39,927 nt of DNA from Pelagophyceae sp. CCMP2097 (GCA_026770575.1 MU657284.1:24006-63932), one strand, 5' to 3'; positions 1 to 8,738 are shown, numbered from the stretch's first letter. Numbers and translations: made by a program. Notes: generated from the sequence alone by a model not told the origin.

Positions 1-247
1 ATTCTAAACACCTTCCATCGCCCGTCGCGCCCTCCACGGGACCCCTCCGAACTGACTACCCTCGCCCACGACCGACCTACCCTCGCCCACTGTGACGACC
101 TCACCGAATCCCTCTTATCCACCAGCTCCGAAGCCCGGCGACCCCTATTGCCCCAAGTAATCCTTCAATCAAAGGACCCGAAGGGCCCTGACCGTAAACT
201 GACGTTGATCAAACGGTGCAGTCCCCTTCGGGGCCTGAATAAGGCTT

Positions 248-1033
248 ATGCGGGGCTTCCTGGCGGTTTGCTGCCTCGTCGGTGCAGATGCACTCGAGCT
301 GAGTGGCGCGAGGCGATTTGTGAACGCGCGGCGCGCGCCCAGCTCGAGTGCCCTCCGTCGGCGCGAGTGCCTCGGCGGCCTCGGCTCTGGCGCCGTCGCT
401 CTGTGGACGGCGGGAGGCGCGCGGCCGGCGGCGGCGGCGGCGCCGGACCTCCGGGGCTTTGCCGACGCGCCCGTGTTCTTGCTGACGACGCCCGACGGCA
501 CGACGCCGCTCTTCACCGAGCGCGGGCCGCGCCTGCCCAACGGGTCGGCGGGCGCGCTGAGCATTGCCAAGGTCTTCGCGTTTCGGAGCGACGCGACGTC
601 TGAGCTGAAGCGCCTCAAGCTGAAAGCGGACGAGGCCGTCGTCTCGTCCATCCCGCTCGACGAGGCGCTCCTGCTCAAGGACCAGCCCACCGAGTCGCTG
701 GGCGGGCGCTTCGTCCTCCAGCCGAACTTTGAATCGATCACTGACGCACGGGCGCTCGCGCGCGACGAGACTCTCTCCGCCATCGACGACATGCCCCTCT
801 TCTACGACGCGCGCCTCTCGACGCAGGGCAACGTCGTGCTCTTCCTCAAGAAAGGGGATTTAGATGCGTTTTGGACCAAAGCGACGGCGGGCGGCGGCAT
901 CGGCCGGAGCGACCGGCCAAAATACCAAATCTCGTCGGTGCGCGCGCTCAAGGACTCCGTCGGCGCGGCCTCGGGCGCCTCCGTCCCCGGCTTCCGAGTC
1001 GTCGGAACGGAGCAATTCGGCACCAAGCTGTGA
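248..1033 (+). CDS. Tic22-like plastid protein with Tat-like lumen-targeting N-terminus
   Basis: Single-exon gene of 261 residues. Residues 1-15 form a signal peptide, followed by a basic, Ser/Ala-rich transit-like stretch. Around residues 37-65 there is an RRR motif, a hydrophobic Gly/Ala/Leu run and an alanine-rich AAAAA end, which resembles a Tat-type thylakoid-lumen signal. The mature part has the Tic22 pattern: VFLLTTPDGTTPL, a segment ending in KRLKLKADEAVVSSIPLDEALLL, a region resembling FVLQPNFESITDAR, then DMPLFYDARL and NVVLFLKKGDLDAFW. Tic22 proteins act in preprotein import as intermembrane-space or periplasmic chaperones. The family call rests on pattern recognition. The lumen-targeting inference is mine and would be unusual for an import factor. 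The gene is convergent with the next gene; 265 bp of presumed 3' UTR separate them. Confidence 0.62.
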   Translation: MRGFLAVCCLVGADALELSGARRFVNARRAPSSSALRRRECLGGLGSGAVALWTAGGARPAAAAAPDLRGFADAPVFLLTTPDGTTPLFTERGPRLPNGSAGALSIAKVFAFRSDATSELKRLKLKADEAVVSSIPLDEALLLKDQPTESLGGRFVLQPNFESITDARALARDETLSAIDDMPLFYDARLSTQGNVVLFLKKGDLDAFWTKATAGGGIGRSDRPKYQISSVRALKDSVGAASGASVPGFRVVGTEQFGTKL

Positions 1034-1298
1034 GCACTCTAAGAAGACACATGATCGAGCGCGGTCACTCGCAACGACTCGGGGCTCCTCTACCGCACGT
1101 CGCTTGCCACGCTTGGGGACCCAAAAAGTCTACTTGTCACGGTAAACTCCGGAAGAAGCTATCGGCCCGGATCCAACCTCCCTCGGCAGTGCGGGTGTCG
1201 CCTGCGAGGCGGTCCCGGCGAGGTCGAGGAGCCGGGAGCGGCGACGCACGGTACCCGCCCTGGGCTAAAATTGTATGTACATTAAGATGGGGCGGCGC

Positions 1299-2627
1299 TT
1301 AGCGCGCGGGCGGGCTCTCGTCAAGCTTTGGCGGCGGCGCACCCGGCGGCGGCGGCGGCGGCGCCGCCGCCTCGCCCGCCTCTCGCTTCTTGCGGTCCTC
1401 CTTGCGCTTGAGGTACGACCGGAAGCCCGGCCCGAGCTCGAGGCGGCGCAGCGGCTGCGACCGGCCAAAGTCCTTGACGATTGGTCGGTCGTACTGCGGG
1501 AACGCGTCGGCGAGCGAGTTGGCGCGGTACGACTGCACGCTGTCGAGGTAGGGCCGGTAGGCCAGGTTCAGCATCAAAGCGCGCAGCAGCTGCAGGCAGA
1601 GGATCGCAAACGACGCCGTGCCGATGAGCGGCTCCATCCACGGCCACGACCACGACCCCACGTTGGCCATGCCCACGCCCGCGGCCAGCGGTTCCTCCGG
1701 CGTCGCGCCGATGAGAGCTACGGCGGGGGACACGTTAAGGGGGCGACGACAAGGGGCCCACAACGAGACTCGCCTGCGAAGCCCGTGGCCGCGGTGGGGT
1801 TGAAGACGAACGGCACGGAGCAGAGCGCGGAGATGACGCAGATGCCCAAGCCCGCGTGGAACGGGACCATGAGGTACCACGACTGCTCGGAGTTGTGCCG
1901 GAACATCAGGCGCATCTCCTCCGCCGCCTCGTCGTACCCGATGTTGTCCACGACCTGCCGCAAAGGCGTCGGCGCGCCGCGGGCGCGCAAAGGCGGGGGC
2001 CGCACCATGATTTCGCGGATGAGCCGCTCCTGGTGGACGTCGTGCGCGGTCATGTCGCGCGCCGCGTAGAAGAGCCTGCGCCCGGCGTCCGGGGCCTCGG
2101 GGCGGACGGAGGGCGCAAGACGCACATCTCGTTGGAGTACTCGTAGATGAACCGCGGCATCCGCCGCGCCTGCGAGGCATCGACATCCCTCTCCGGCTTT
2201 TTCAAAGGGGCCCCGAGGCCCGGGCGTCGCTTCGGCGCACCTGGTCGATGGTCGGCCGCAGCGGGATCATCTCGTCGCGGACGCGGCGGCGCTGGCCGTT
2301 GCGGTCGAACCACTCCTCGTCATGCGCCGACATGTCCTCCGGCGGCGTGTCCGTAAAGGCCAGCCGCCGGTAATTCCGTCGGCCCGCCGGCGCGCCGCTC
2401 GGAGCGGGCGGCGGCGGTGGCGGCGCGCGTCGGGCGGCGGGCGGCCGCGCCGGCGCCGCCAAGCCGCTCCGCTGCGATGCGTGCGGCGCGCCGGCGCGCG
2501 ACAGCGCCGCCAAGCCGCTCCGCTGCGATGCGTGCGGCGCGCTGGCGCGCGACAGCGCCGCGGGCCACCGCGCGGCCGGCGGGCCGCCCAAGAGCAGCGC
2601 GCGCGCGCGGAGCGCCGGGCGCGACAT
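1299..2627 (-). CDS. Conserved two-TM protein, probably mitochondrial, four exons
   Basis: Exons on the minus strand are 2627-2241, 2169-2126, 2075-1765 and 1717-1299, giving 386 residues. Introns are 71, 50 and 47 nt, all GT-AG; the last carries a CTTAAC branch-like site. The N-terminus (MSRPALRARALLLGG) is Arg/Ala/Leu-rich without acids, like a mitochondrial presequence. Residues about 210-236 (WYLMVPFHAGLGICVISALC...) and about 280-300 (SFAILCLQLLRALMLNL) are hydrophobic segments, separated by a conserved-looking VGSWSWPWMEP motif. The C-terminal tail is basic and then proline-rich. I recognise no named family; the aromatic-rich motif and spacing suggest a conserved inner-membrane protein. 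Exon 1 contains a 51-bp tandem duplication (17 residues). The gene is divergent from the CYRI gene across 144 bp. Confidence 0.7.
2476..2570. repeat. 51-bp tandem duplication inside exon 1
   Basis: Two near-identical 51-bp units, differing at a single C/T, encode a duplicated segment (APHASQRSGLAALSRA type) in the low-complexity presequence region of the minus-strand gene. The unit is a multiple of three, so the frame is kept. Confidence 0.75.
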
Positions 2628-2771
2628 CGTCGGTGTCCGTCGGATTGTAACTTCACGAGCCGTAAATAATTCGGAAATTCTATGCAAATGCACCATTTCT
2701 CGGTTATCGAGAGCAATCCCATGCCTGCTTGAGCGCCGCTGTGCCCGCCGCCTGCGCCGCGCCCGCGGGCC
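2628..2771. promoter_or_regulatory. Bidirectional promoter region (144 bp)
   Basis: The start codons of two divergent genes lie 144 bp apart, so both promoters must sit here or overlap the genes. The centre is distinctly AT-richer than its flanks (about 2640-2710). It holds an ATGCAAAT octamer at 2682-2689, about 83 bp before the CYRI start. No clear TATA box is seen. Confidence 0.55.
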
Positions 2772-3961
2772 ATGGGGAACCTGTTCTCCGGCGCCGCCGA
2801 GGACACGGCGTTCTTCGCAGAGGCGTTTGACGCCTACGACGCCTCTGCGAGCAAGTACGCCCCGCTGCTCAAGCGCATGACCAAGGCCCTCCTCGAGGTC
2901 CGCGCCTATGGCGCCAGCGCAGAGGCTAACCGCGAAGTGCTCCGCGACGCCATGCAGGGGCCCGTCGATGCCATGCAGGGGGCCGTCGACGAGGATGCCC
3001 AGCGCAAGGCCCTCGAGGCCGCCCAACGCAAGGCCCTCGGCGACCTCGCGCCTGGCGTCCGCCACGTCGTAGAGTGGTTCGACCTCGCCCTCGACCTCAA
3101 AGCGAGTCTCCCGGAGGGTCTCCCGGGGGCCCCGCCGGGGGCGGCGGCGCACCCGAGGGCGGTAGATGCGCTGAGGGCGGCGGCCGACGCGCCGACGGTA
3201 GGCGGCCGTGCCGGTCCTGCTGCACGAATTCAACGTCGAGCGCGCGCCGCCGAAAGCGGCGGGCCTCGACGCGACGCGCGCGCTCGCCGCCGCCATGGCG
3301 TTCGTGCTGCAGTTCGACGCCGTGAAGATGGCCACGCCCGAAGTGCAAAACGACTTTGCGTTTGTGAAGCGGTCCAGGGACAAGCACACCGCCGCCGTCG
3401 AGGCCATGATCCCCGGCGACAAGAGCGAACCCGTACGGCTCTTCATCGCGCAGAGCGCGCCCTTCCTAAACACCGTCGCCAGCTGCTTCAAGTCGGACGG
3501 CGACGAGGACCGCGCGCTCGTCCGCGCGCTCGGCTGCCTCTCCGCCATGTGCTGCTCCGTCCTCGCAGACAAGGGCCTCTCCGCGCACAGGGCGGCCCTC
3601 TGCTGCCAGGTCATGACCTCGAGCTTCGTCATCCACGACCGCGCCTCCCAGGACAAGGGCGGTCAGTCGCGCGAACCAGAGGCGCCGCCGCATCGGCACA
3701 CGGCACCGAGCCACCGCAGGCTCCTTCGGCGCCGCGTCGCCCATCAGCGCGAAGAAGGCCGTGTACACCATTCGGAAACGCGGCGCGGCGCCGGCGTCCG
3801 TTGACGAACGCGAGGTATCCACAGAGGCGCCGCCGTCGACGACGCAGACACGCCGCGGCGCAGGCGGCGACGCATCGACGCAGCTCCTGTCGACGATCAG
3901 ATACTGCTCGCTCCACTACGACAAGGCCTCGTCCGCAGTGCAGAGCATCGTTGAGGCCTGA
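2772..3961 (+). CDS. CYRI: CYRI/FAM49 (DUF1394) Rac1-binding regulator of the Scar/WAVE complex
   Basis: Exons 2772-3161, 3202-3661, 3720-3814 and 3884-3961 give 340 residues; human CYRIB has about 324. Introns are 40, 58 and 69 nt. The start MGNLFS matches the MGNLL N-terminus of the family, with Gly2 available for myristoylation. Family landmarks in order: KYAPLLKRMTKALLEV, LRDAMQ, VVEWFDLALDLKA, then FVLQFDAVKMATPEVQNDFAF, which closely parallels the Rac-binding region of animal CYRI. LGCLSAMCCSV, SFVIHDRAS, GAFG-like and a C-terminal LLSTIRYCSLHYDKASS helix follow. In animals and Dictyostelium, CYRI binds active Rac1 and restrains Scar/WAVE-driven actin branching. The first intron (40 nt) is the least certain; a donor a few codons earlier is possible. 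Confidence 0.85.
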
Positions 3962-3999
3962 CGACTCCGAGTATCCGGGACGGCGCGGTCGCATCCCCC

Positions 4000-4065
4000 A
4001 ACCTACGCAGATGCATGGTCGGTACATCTTACTTTTGCTGCAGAGGCGGAGCTCCTCGACGGGCC
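4000..4065 (+). repeat. Dispersed repeat, left copy flanking the Mpv17 gene
   Basis: A 26-bp block at 4012-4037 is identical to 6053-6078. The following block (4038-4065, CTGCAGAGGCGGAG...) matches 6099-6125 with few changes. The second copy carries an extra 20 bp between the blocks. Both copies have the same orientation and bracket the Mpv17-family gene. Confidence 0.8.
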
Positions 4066-4069
4066 TCCC

Positions 4070-4150
4070 CCTTGCGTCTGCCGACTAGAGCTATAGCTCC
4101 GCCCTCACACCTTGCGTCTGCCGACTCAAGCTATAGCTCCGCCCTCGCAC
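4070..4150. repeat. Two-unit tandem repeat, 40-bp period
   Basis: CTTGCGTCTGCCGACT recurs at 4071 and 4111. It is followed each time by an AGCTATAGCT palindrome and CCGCCCTC. No coding potential is evident. Confidence 0.8.
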
Positions 4151-4190
4151 CTATGGATGGACTGCGCATGCTGCCCGCGGGACCCAAATA

Positions 4191-4235
4191 CTATAGTAGT
4201 AGTAGTACTACTACTACTACTACTAGTAGTAGGGG
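4191..4235. repeat. Palindromic TAG/CTA triplet microsatellite
   Basis: A run of TAG triplets turns into ACTACT triplets and back into TAG triplets. Each half is the reverse complement of the other, so the tract can fold into a long hairpin or cruciform. It sits directly before the dispersed element at 4242. Confidence 0.85.
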
Positions 4236-4241
4236 GTCGAT

Positions 4242-4430
4242 CATCGCTAAAGAAATGCCTACGTCTTCCGACAGGGACCTTACGTCCAGCGGCCTAACGG
4301 CCGGCACTGCTAGGTGACTGTCACCACCCGCCGCTTCTCTTCGCGCTCTCCCGTTTCTCTGCTCGCTGCGCTTCGCATGCCCTCCGCGCCGACTGTTTGA
4401 TCGTTTAAAGTAAACATCGCTAAAGAAATG
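4242..4430 (+). repeat. Dispersed element bounded by 16-bp direct repeats
   Basis: Positions 4242-4257 and 4415-4430 are the same 16-mer, CATCGCTAAAGAAATG. The segment between them (from 4258) matches the reverse complement of about 39645-39805 at roughly 90 percent by eye. Homology to the distant copy begins exactly after the left 16-mer, as expected for an inserted element with a target-site duplication. The right 16-mer is partly shared with the distant copy, so the exact end is unclear. No protein coding capacity is seen; a SINE-like or MITE-like element is possible. Confidence 0.65.
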
Positions 4431-4446
4431 GCGGAACAATCTAGAT

Positions 4447-4496
4447 TAGTGTTCTCAGTGTTCTCAAGATCCGTCTCAGTGTTCTCAAGATCCGAA
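4447..4496. repeat. Tandem repeat of about 21 bp
   Basis: AGTGTTCTCAAGATCCG occurs twice in tandem, preceded by a partial copy (AGTGTTCTCAGTGTTC). It lies in the spacer just upstream of the Mpv17-family gene. Confidence 0.7.
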
Positions 4497-4528
4497 GGCC
4501 AGGCCTGCGCCCCCGAAGCCGCGCCACG

Positions 4529-5861
4529 ATGCTCTTCTTCGTGCTCCTCGCGCGCCGCGGCGTCGCACGGCGGGGCGCCGTGTATAGAGCGCTCGGGGCG
4601 CGTCCGGCCGGGGTCGGCGCAGCGGCGCGTGGCCGCGGTGGTCCGATGGAGGCTTTGTGGCGGGCCGCCGCGCCGTCGGGCCCGATTCGCCGGTTGGCCG
4701 TCGACGAGCGACGCGCGACACGCAGGCGACGGCGGCGGCGCTGCCCAAGCAGCTCGGCCGCGGCCGCCACCCGCGCTCGACTTCCCTGCGGACGCGCCTC
4801 GAGACGCGCCTCGAAACGGCGCAGCTCCGCGGCGGGTCGCTGTGGTCCGAGTACCAAACTGCGCTGCAGCGGCGGCCTATCTTGACCAAGGCGTGCACGT
4901 CACACCCTGCGTCTCGTCCACACACCCGCGGGCATGTGAAACCGAGGCGTGAGCGGCAGCAGAAACCAGATGCACGCCAGGGGAAGACTATGAGCGTGCG
5001 CGGGCGACGGGTGGCTGACGGAAGGAGCGCCGTCGACGGCGATGCCGCCGTCGCCGCGTGAGTTGCCTTGCAAGGTCATGCGTGGGCTTTGCAATCTCGG
5101 ACGTGCTCACGCAGTGCTGCGTCGAGCGAGGCGCGTTCAGCGCGCGGCGGCTGCTGAAGATGGCCTCGTTCGGCCTGCTGCTGCACGGGACGTGCGTCGG
5201 CCCCTTGCGCCAGAAGGGACCCCTGTTGGCCGGGGGGCGACGGGTGGCTGCCGCACGTGTGCCGCTCTCGTCCGCCGCGCCTCGTCTCCCGCGCCTCGAG
5301 GGCGCCATGCTTAGGACGGGCCATTGCTTTTATGGCTTCCTGGACGCGCAGCTCCGAGGCACGACGCCGCAGATCGTGGCGCTCAAGGTCGCCATCGACC
5401 AGACGCTTTGGGCGCCCACGTTCATGACCATGTTCTTCACGTACATGTGCCTCTTCGACGGCACGCAAGAGGCCCGCGTCGCGATGCCACCCTGGGGATC
5501 TGCGGGGCGCGGCACGCTCTTGAAGATGGCGAAACGGCGACACGTAGGCCCGAACTCATCGCCTCGCGGCTGCGGCAGGGCATCATCCCCGCGATGCAGG
5601 GCTCGTGGGTGACGTGGATCCCCGCGCACACGATCAACTTTGTGCGTACACTGCGAGGACGTTAATGATACGGTCGATCCCCGCGAGGCCGCTTAGTACC
5701 ATCGCTTTCGCTAGGCCTTTGTGCCTCCGAGCCAGCGCTTGCTCTACATAAACGTCATTCAAGTCTTCTTCAACGTGTTCATGTCCATCATCGTACGCCC
5801 GGCCTTCGCGCTGTCACGACCCGTGGATGCGCGAGACTGTTCTGAACGCCGTCGCACGTAG
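4529..5861 (+). CDS. Mpv17/PMP22-family organelle membrane protein
   Basis: Proposed exons are 4529-4579, 4726-4898, 5075-5224, 5315-5464, 5548-5641 and 5715-5861 (254 residues). The five introns are about 146, 176, 90, 83 and 73 nt. Family landmarks in order: LWSEYQTALQRRPILTKA, VGFAISDVLTQ, HGTCVGP, GHCFYGFLD, KVAIDQTLWAPTF, MCLFDG, GSWVTWIP, INFAFVPPSQRLLYINV and a final hydrophobic helix. These match the Mpv17 consensus (P..T...GD...Q; GP..H.WY..LD; DQ...P; W.vWP; NF..VP...R). Mpv17 proteins are four-helix membrane proteins of mitochondria or peroxisomes, thought to form channels. The fourth intron fits best as GC-AG (5465-5547); a GT donor at 5451 is an alternative but would delete LFDG. 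The first exon and first intron are tentative, because no ATG exists in the frame of exon 2. Confidence 0.8.
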
Positions 5862-6041
5862 GGCAACAAGGACGTCGAATGAGCACCCCTCCAGTGGCAC
5901 TCAGGCGGACACCGGCCTAGGGGCACTCCAGCGGACACTCGCGTCCGGTGGCACCTCTTCTGTGACGTCCTCGGTGCCCTCTTCTGTGCGCGTCGTCCGC
6001 TGCGCACACGCCCCTCAAAAGTTCTCGGAACTCGATAAACA

Positions 6042-6125
6042 CTCCCCAACATTGCATGGTCGGTACATCTTACTTTTGTACACGATGCTGCCGCGATGCT
6101 GCAGAGGCGGAGTTCATCGACGGCC
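6042..6125 (+). repeat. Dispersed repeat, right copy flanking the Mpv17 gene
   Basis: Second copy of the 4000-4065 sequence in the same orientation, 2.04 kb away. A 20-bp insertion (6079-6098) contains a local duplication of CGATGCTGC. The rest of the 472-bp spacer 5862-6333 shows only short GC-rich repeats (CCTCTTCTGTG twice near 5957-5990) and no gene. Confidence 0.8.
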
Positions 6126-6333
6126 CCTTAAGGCCCCAGATTCCTATCGCGAAGAATCGCGGAACAATTTTGAGGAGCCTTTTCTGAGTTTCCGCGGAAG
6201 TTCCCTCTCAGAGTCCCCGGCCCCCTTAAGCCCCAGCCCCCGGCCGGTGCTCTCCACGAGGCGGGCCTGAAAGTGTCCCGAGCAGCGTGCTACGCGACGC
6301 GTGTCGTGGACGAGCAGGGCGTGCTGCCAGGGG

Positions 6334-7689
6334 ATGTTGCCGGCGCGGTCCGTCTTGCTGGGCCTCTGCGTCGTCGCCCGCGGGGCCCGCGGCGCGCTGA
6401 ACGGGCTCGATGCGCGCCCGCCGCTGGGCTGGTCGAACTGGGAGTCCGTCGGCTGCGACGTCGACGAAGCGTACGTCCGGGCGAACGCACGGGCCCTCGT
6501 CGACACGGGCCTCGCCGCGCTTGGGTACGCCTCGGTCAACGTCGACGACTGCTGGGCCGAGGCGGATCGCGACGCGCAAGGCCACCTCGTGCCGCACCGC
6601 GGGCGCTTCCCGTCGGGCATCAAGGCGCTGGCGGACTTCGTCCACGGCCTGGATCTCCGCTTCGGCCTCTACTCGAGCGCCGGTGGCCACTGCTGCCAGC
6701 ACACCATGCCGGGCTCGCTCGGCTACGAGTGGATCGACGCCTCGGACTTTGCGGCGTGGGGCGTCGACTTTTTGAAATACGACGGGTGTTTCATGGAGGA
6801 GGCGCCGGCCGTCCTTGGCGACTTTGCGAGGCGCTTCCCGTTCACGCCGCCGCCCGTGCTCCGCTACCCGGCCATGGCCGCCGCGCTCAATGCCACGGGC
6901 CGCGACATCGGCTACGAGTGCAACTTCCCGTGAGGACGTCGCCCGACTGGCGTGCTGATCGAGATCGTTCGGGGCGCCCCGCCCGTGGATCCGCTTTGCA
7001 GGTGGCAGTTCTGGGGCCTCGGGGCGGACGCGGCGCAGGGCGGCCGCTGGGTGGCCGAGGTCTGCAATTCGTGGCGCGTGGCGGGCGACGCGCAGCCCGG
7101 CTTTGCCAACGCGCTGAGCTACGTCGATGAGGCGGAGCGTTTTGCAGACGCCGTGCCCTCGGGCCCGGGCCACTGGGCGCACCTCGACTCGCTGGAGATT
7201 GGCAACAACGCGTCGTGGGACGCGCTCTCCGGCGGCGGCCGCGCGTTTGCGCGCGGCGGCGGCGCCATGACGGCGCCGCAGGAGGAGGCCGTGTTTTCGC
7301 TCTACGCCGTCGTCAAGACGCCGCTCATCATCGGCGCCGACGTGACGCGCCTCAAAGGCCACTCGCTCGCCGCGTACGCCAACGCGGAAGTCATCGCCGT
7401 GCACCAGGATGCGCTCGGCGCCGCCGGCCGCAGAATCGCCGGCGTCGACGACGTCTGGGGCGTCCGCCTCAGCGGCGACGCCTTTTGCGCAGTAGTCCTG
7501 AACCGCGGCGCCGAAGAGCGCGCGGTACAGCTCACCTTTGCACAACTCGGCCTCGCCGGCCGGGCGTACGCGGTGCGCGACCTCTGGGCCAAGAAGGACC
7601 TCGGGAACTTCACGACGGCCTTTGGCGCCAAAGTCCAAGGCACCGCCGCCCTCACGATCAAGCTCACGCCCCTCAAGACCCCTCTATGA
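6334..7689 (+). CDS. Secreted alpha-galactosidase, glycoside hydrolase family 27
   Basis: Exons 6334-6929 and 7002-7689 join across a 72-nt GT-AG intron to give 427 residues. Residues 1-20 form a signal peptide, then the family start LDARPPLGWSNWESVGC. Catalytic and binding motifs: VNVDDCW, GLYSSAGGHCCQ, FLKYDGC with the predicted nucleophile Asp150, EVCNSWR, and GHWAHLDSLEIGN with the predicted acid/base Asp261. The last replaces the usual W-N-D-P-D but keeps its final Asp. Then come SLYAVVKTPLIIGADV and a C-terminal beta-sandwich domain. GH27 enzymes release terminal alpha-linked galactose (some act on N-acetylgalactosamine), so a vacuolar or extracellular role in glycan or galactolipid turnover is likely. 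The splice restores the motif YECNFP/WQFWGL in frame, which makes the junction firm. Confidence 0.9.
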
Positions 7690-7988
7690 GCACCTCGGAA
7701 GCATACCCCTCCGTGCAAGCACTCCGCGAGGCCCGGCCCCGGTTCGATCACTACACTTCGCTGAAAGGATGTATCGCCCAAATAAATCACTCGTAAGACT
7801 AGTACTCCGAGTCCCGGGCCAATTTGGAAGGCCAGAGGTCGGACAGGGTGTGTGCGTGGCTCGGGCGGTATACCCTCTGCCCGAGGTCGAGTCTGGTTCG
7901 AGGTTCCACGACCTCGCGCGCCAGTCGCGGCCAAAGGGAGTCCGAAAAAAACAGCCCGACAAGGGAGTCTTCCAAGGAACCGGCACCC

Positions 7989-8738
7989 ATGTGGTGCCCC
8001 CTCGCCACGGCGCTGCTCTGGCTGGCCTCTGGCGCCGGCGGTCTGGTGCCGTCGGCGCGCCACCCGAGCGCGTCGACGCGCCCTCGCGCCCCCGCGCGCC
8101 TCTCGCGGCTCTTCGACGCGGCGAGCGTTTCCGTGATGCCCGTGGACGCGGCGCGCAACGGCACGGCGGTCAAGGCGAAGGACGCCGGGCCCAAGTTTCT
8201 CTTCAGCCCGCCGATGACGCTGGCCAAGTACGACACGATGCGAAAAAAACGGGTGAGCGAAATACCGCCCTCGGGGCTCGGCCGAGCCGTCCGCGAATCG
8301 AGAGCCGCGCGCGCGTCGCGTGGTGCTCAAAGCACGCCGTCCGCGCACGCCATCCCCGCGGGTCTCGAAGACCGCGCGGCCCTCGACCGCGCGCGCGCGC
8401 AGGTGCGCGTCGTAATCAGCTACACGGGCGGCGAGATGTGGGCGTACAAGCACTTTTTGCGCGTGAAGCGCATCTTCCAGCAGGAATTCCCCGACTGTAT
8501 TTTGAACCGCGAGATCAGCGGCGAGAAGGCGACGGGCGTCTTCGACATCTTCGTCGATCAGCGCCTCGTCTACATGAAGCAGCGCGACCGCGCGGGCACG
8601 TACCTCTCCATGCGCGCGCTCAACGCCGCCATCGTCCGCGCGAGGCGGATGCGCAGGCCAAACCAAATCGTCTACGGCGACAGCACGCACAACATGGACA
8701 CACTCGCCAGCGACGACGCCGGCGACGACGACGCCTAG
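7989..8738 (+). CDS. Rdx/SelW-like thioredoxin-fold protein lacking the redox CxxC
   Basis: Exons 7989-8252 and 8403-8738 give 199 residues. The 150-nt GT-AG intron is divisible by three and has no stop, so retention would add 50 residues. The N-terminus (MWCPLATALLWLASGAGG) is a signal peptide followed by a Ser/Arg/Pro-rich stretch, as in bipartite plastid targeting. The spliced domain (about residues 89-170) reads VRVVISYTGGEMW, then FLRVKRIFQQEFPD, ATGVFDIFVDQRLVYMK and a final helix. This parallels selenoprotein W/Rdx proteins (V.YC..C/U, FP, TG.FEV, G.L..SK). The redox Cys/Sec positions are occupied by Thr-Gly-Gly-Glu. Assignment to the fold is moderately secure; function is unknown. The 299-bp upstream spacer 7690-7988 shows nothing else. 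Confidence 0.55.
   Translation: MWCPLATALLWLASGAGGLVPSARHPSASTRPRAPARLSRLFDAASVSVMPVDAARNGTAVKAKDAGPKFLFSPPMTLAKYDTMRKKRVSEIPPSGLGRAVRESRAARASRGAQSTPSAHAIPAGLEDRAALDRARAQVRVVISYTGGEMWAYKHFLRVKRIFQQEFPDCILNREISGEKATGVFDIFVDQRLVYMKQRDRAGTYLSMRALNAAIVRARRMRRPNQIVYGDSTHNMDTLASDDAGDDDA

Noticed and set aside
2202..3656. Minus-strand frame of 484 codons across the CYRI gene
   Set aside because: Only its last part (2241-2627) is real, as exon 1 of the two-TM gene. The rest is the antisense of CYRI exons.
4428..4952. Frame starting MAEQSRLVFSVF in the spacer before the Mpv17 gene
   Set aside because: Its start is made of the 21-bp tandem repeat and it then reads out of frame through Mpv17 exons.
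6226..7638. Minus-strand frame of 470 codons over the alpha-galactosidase gene
   Set aside because: The plus strand carries complete GH27 motifs and a clean intron; the antisense frame has compositional bias only.
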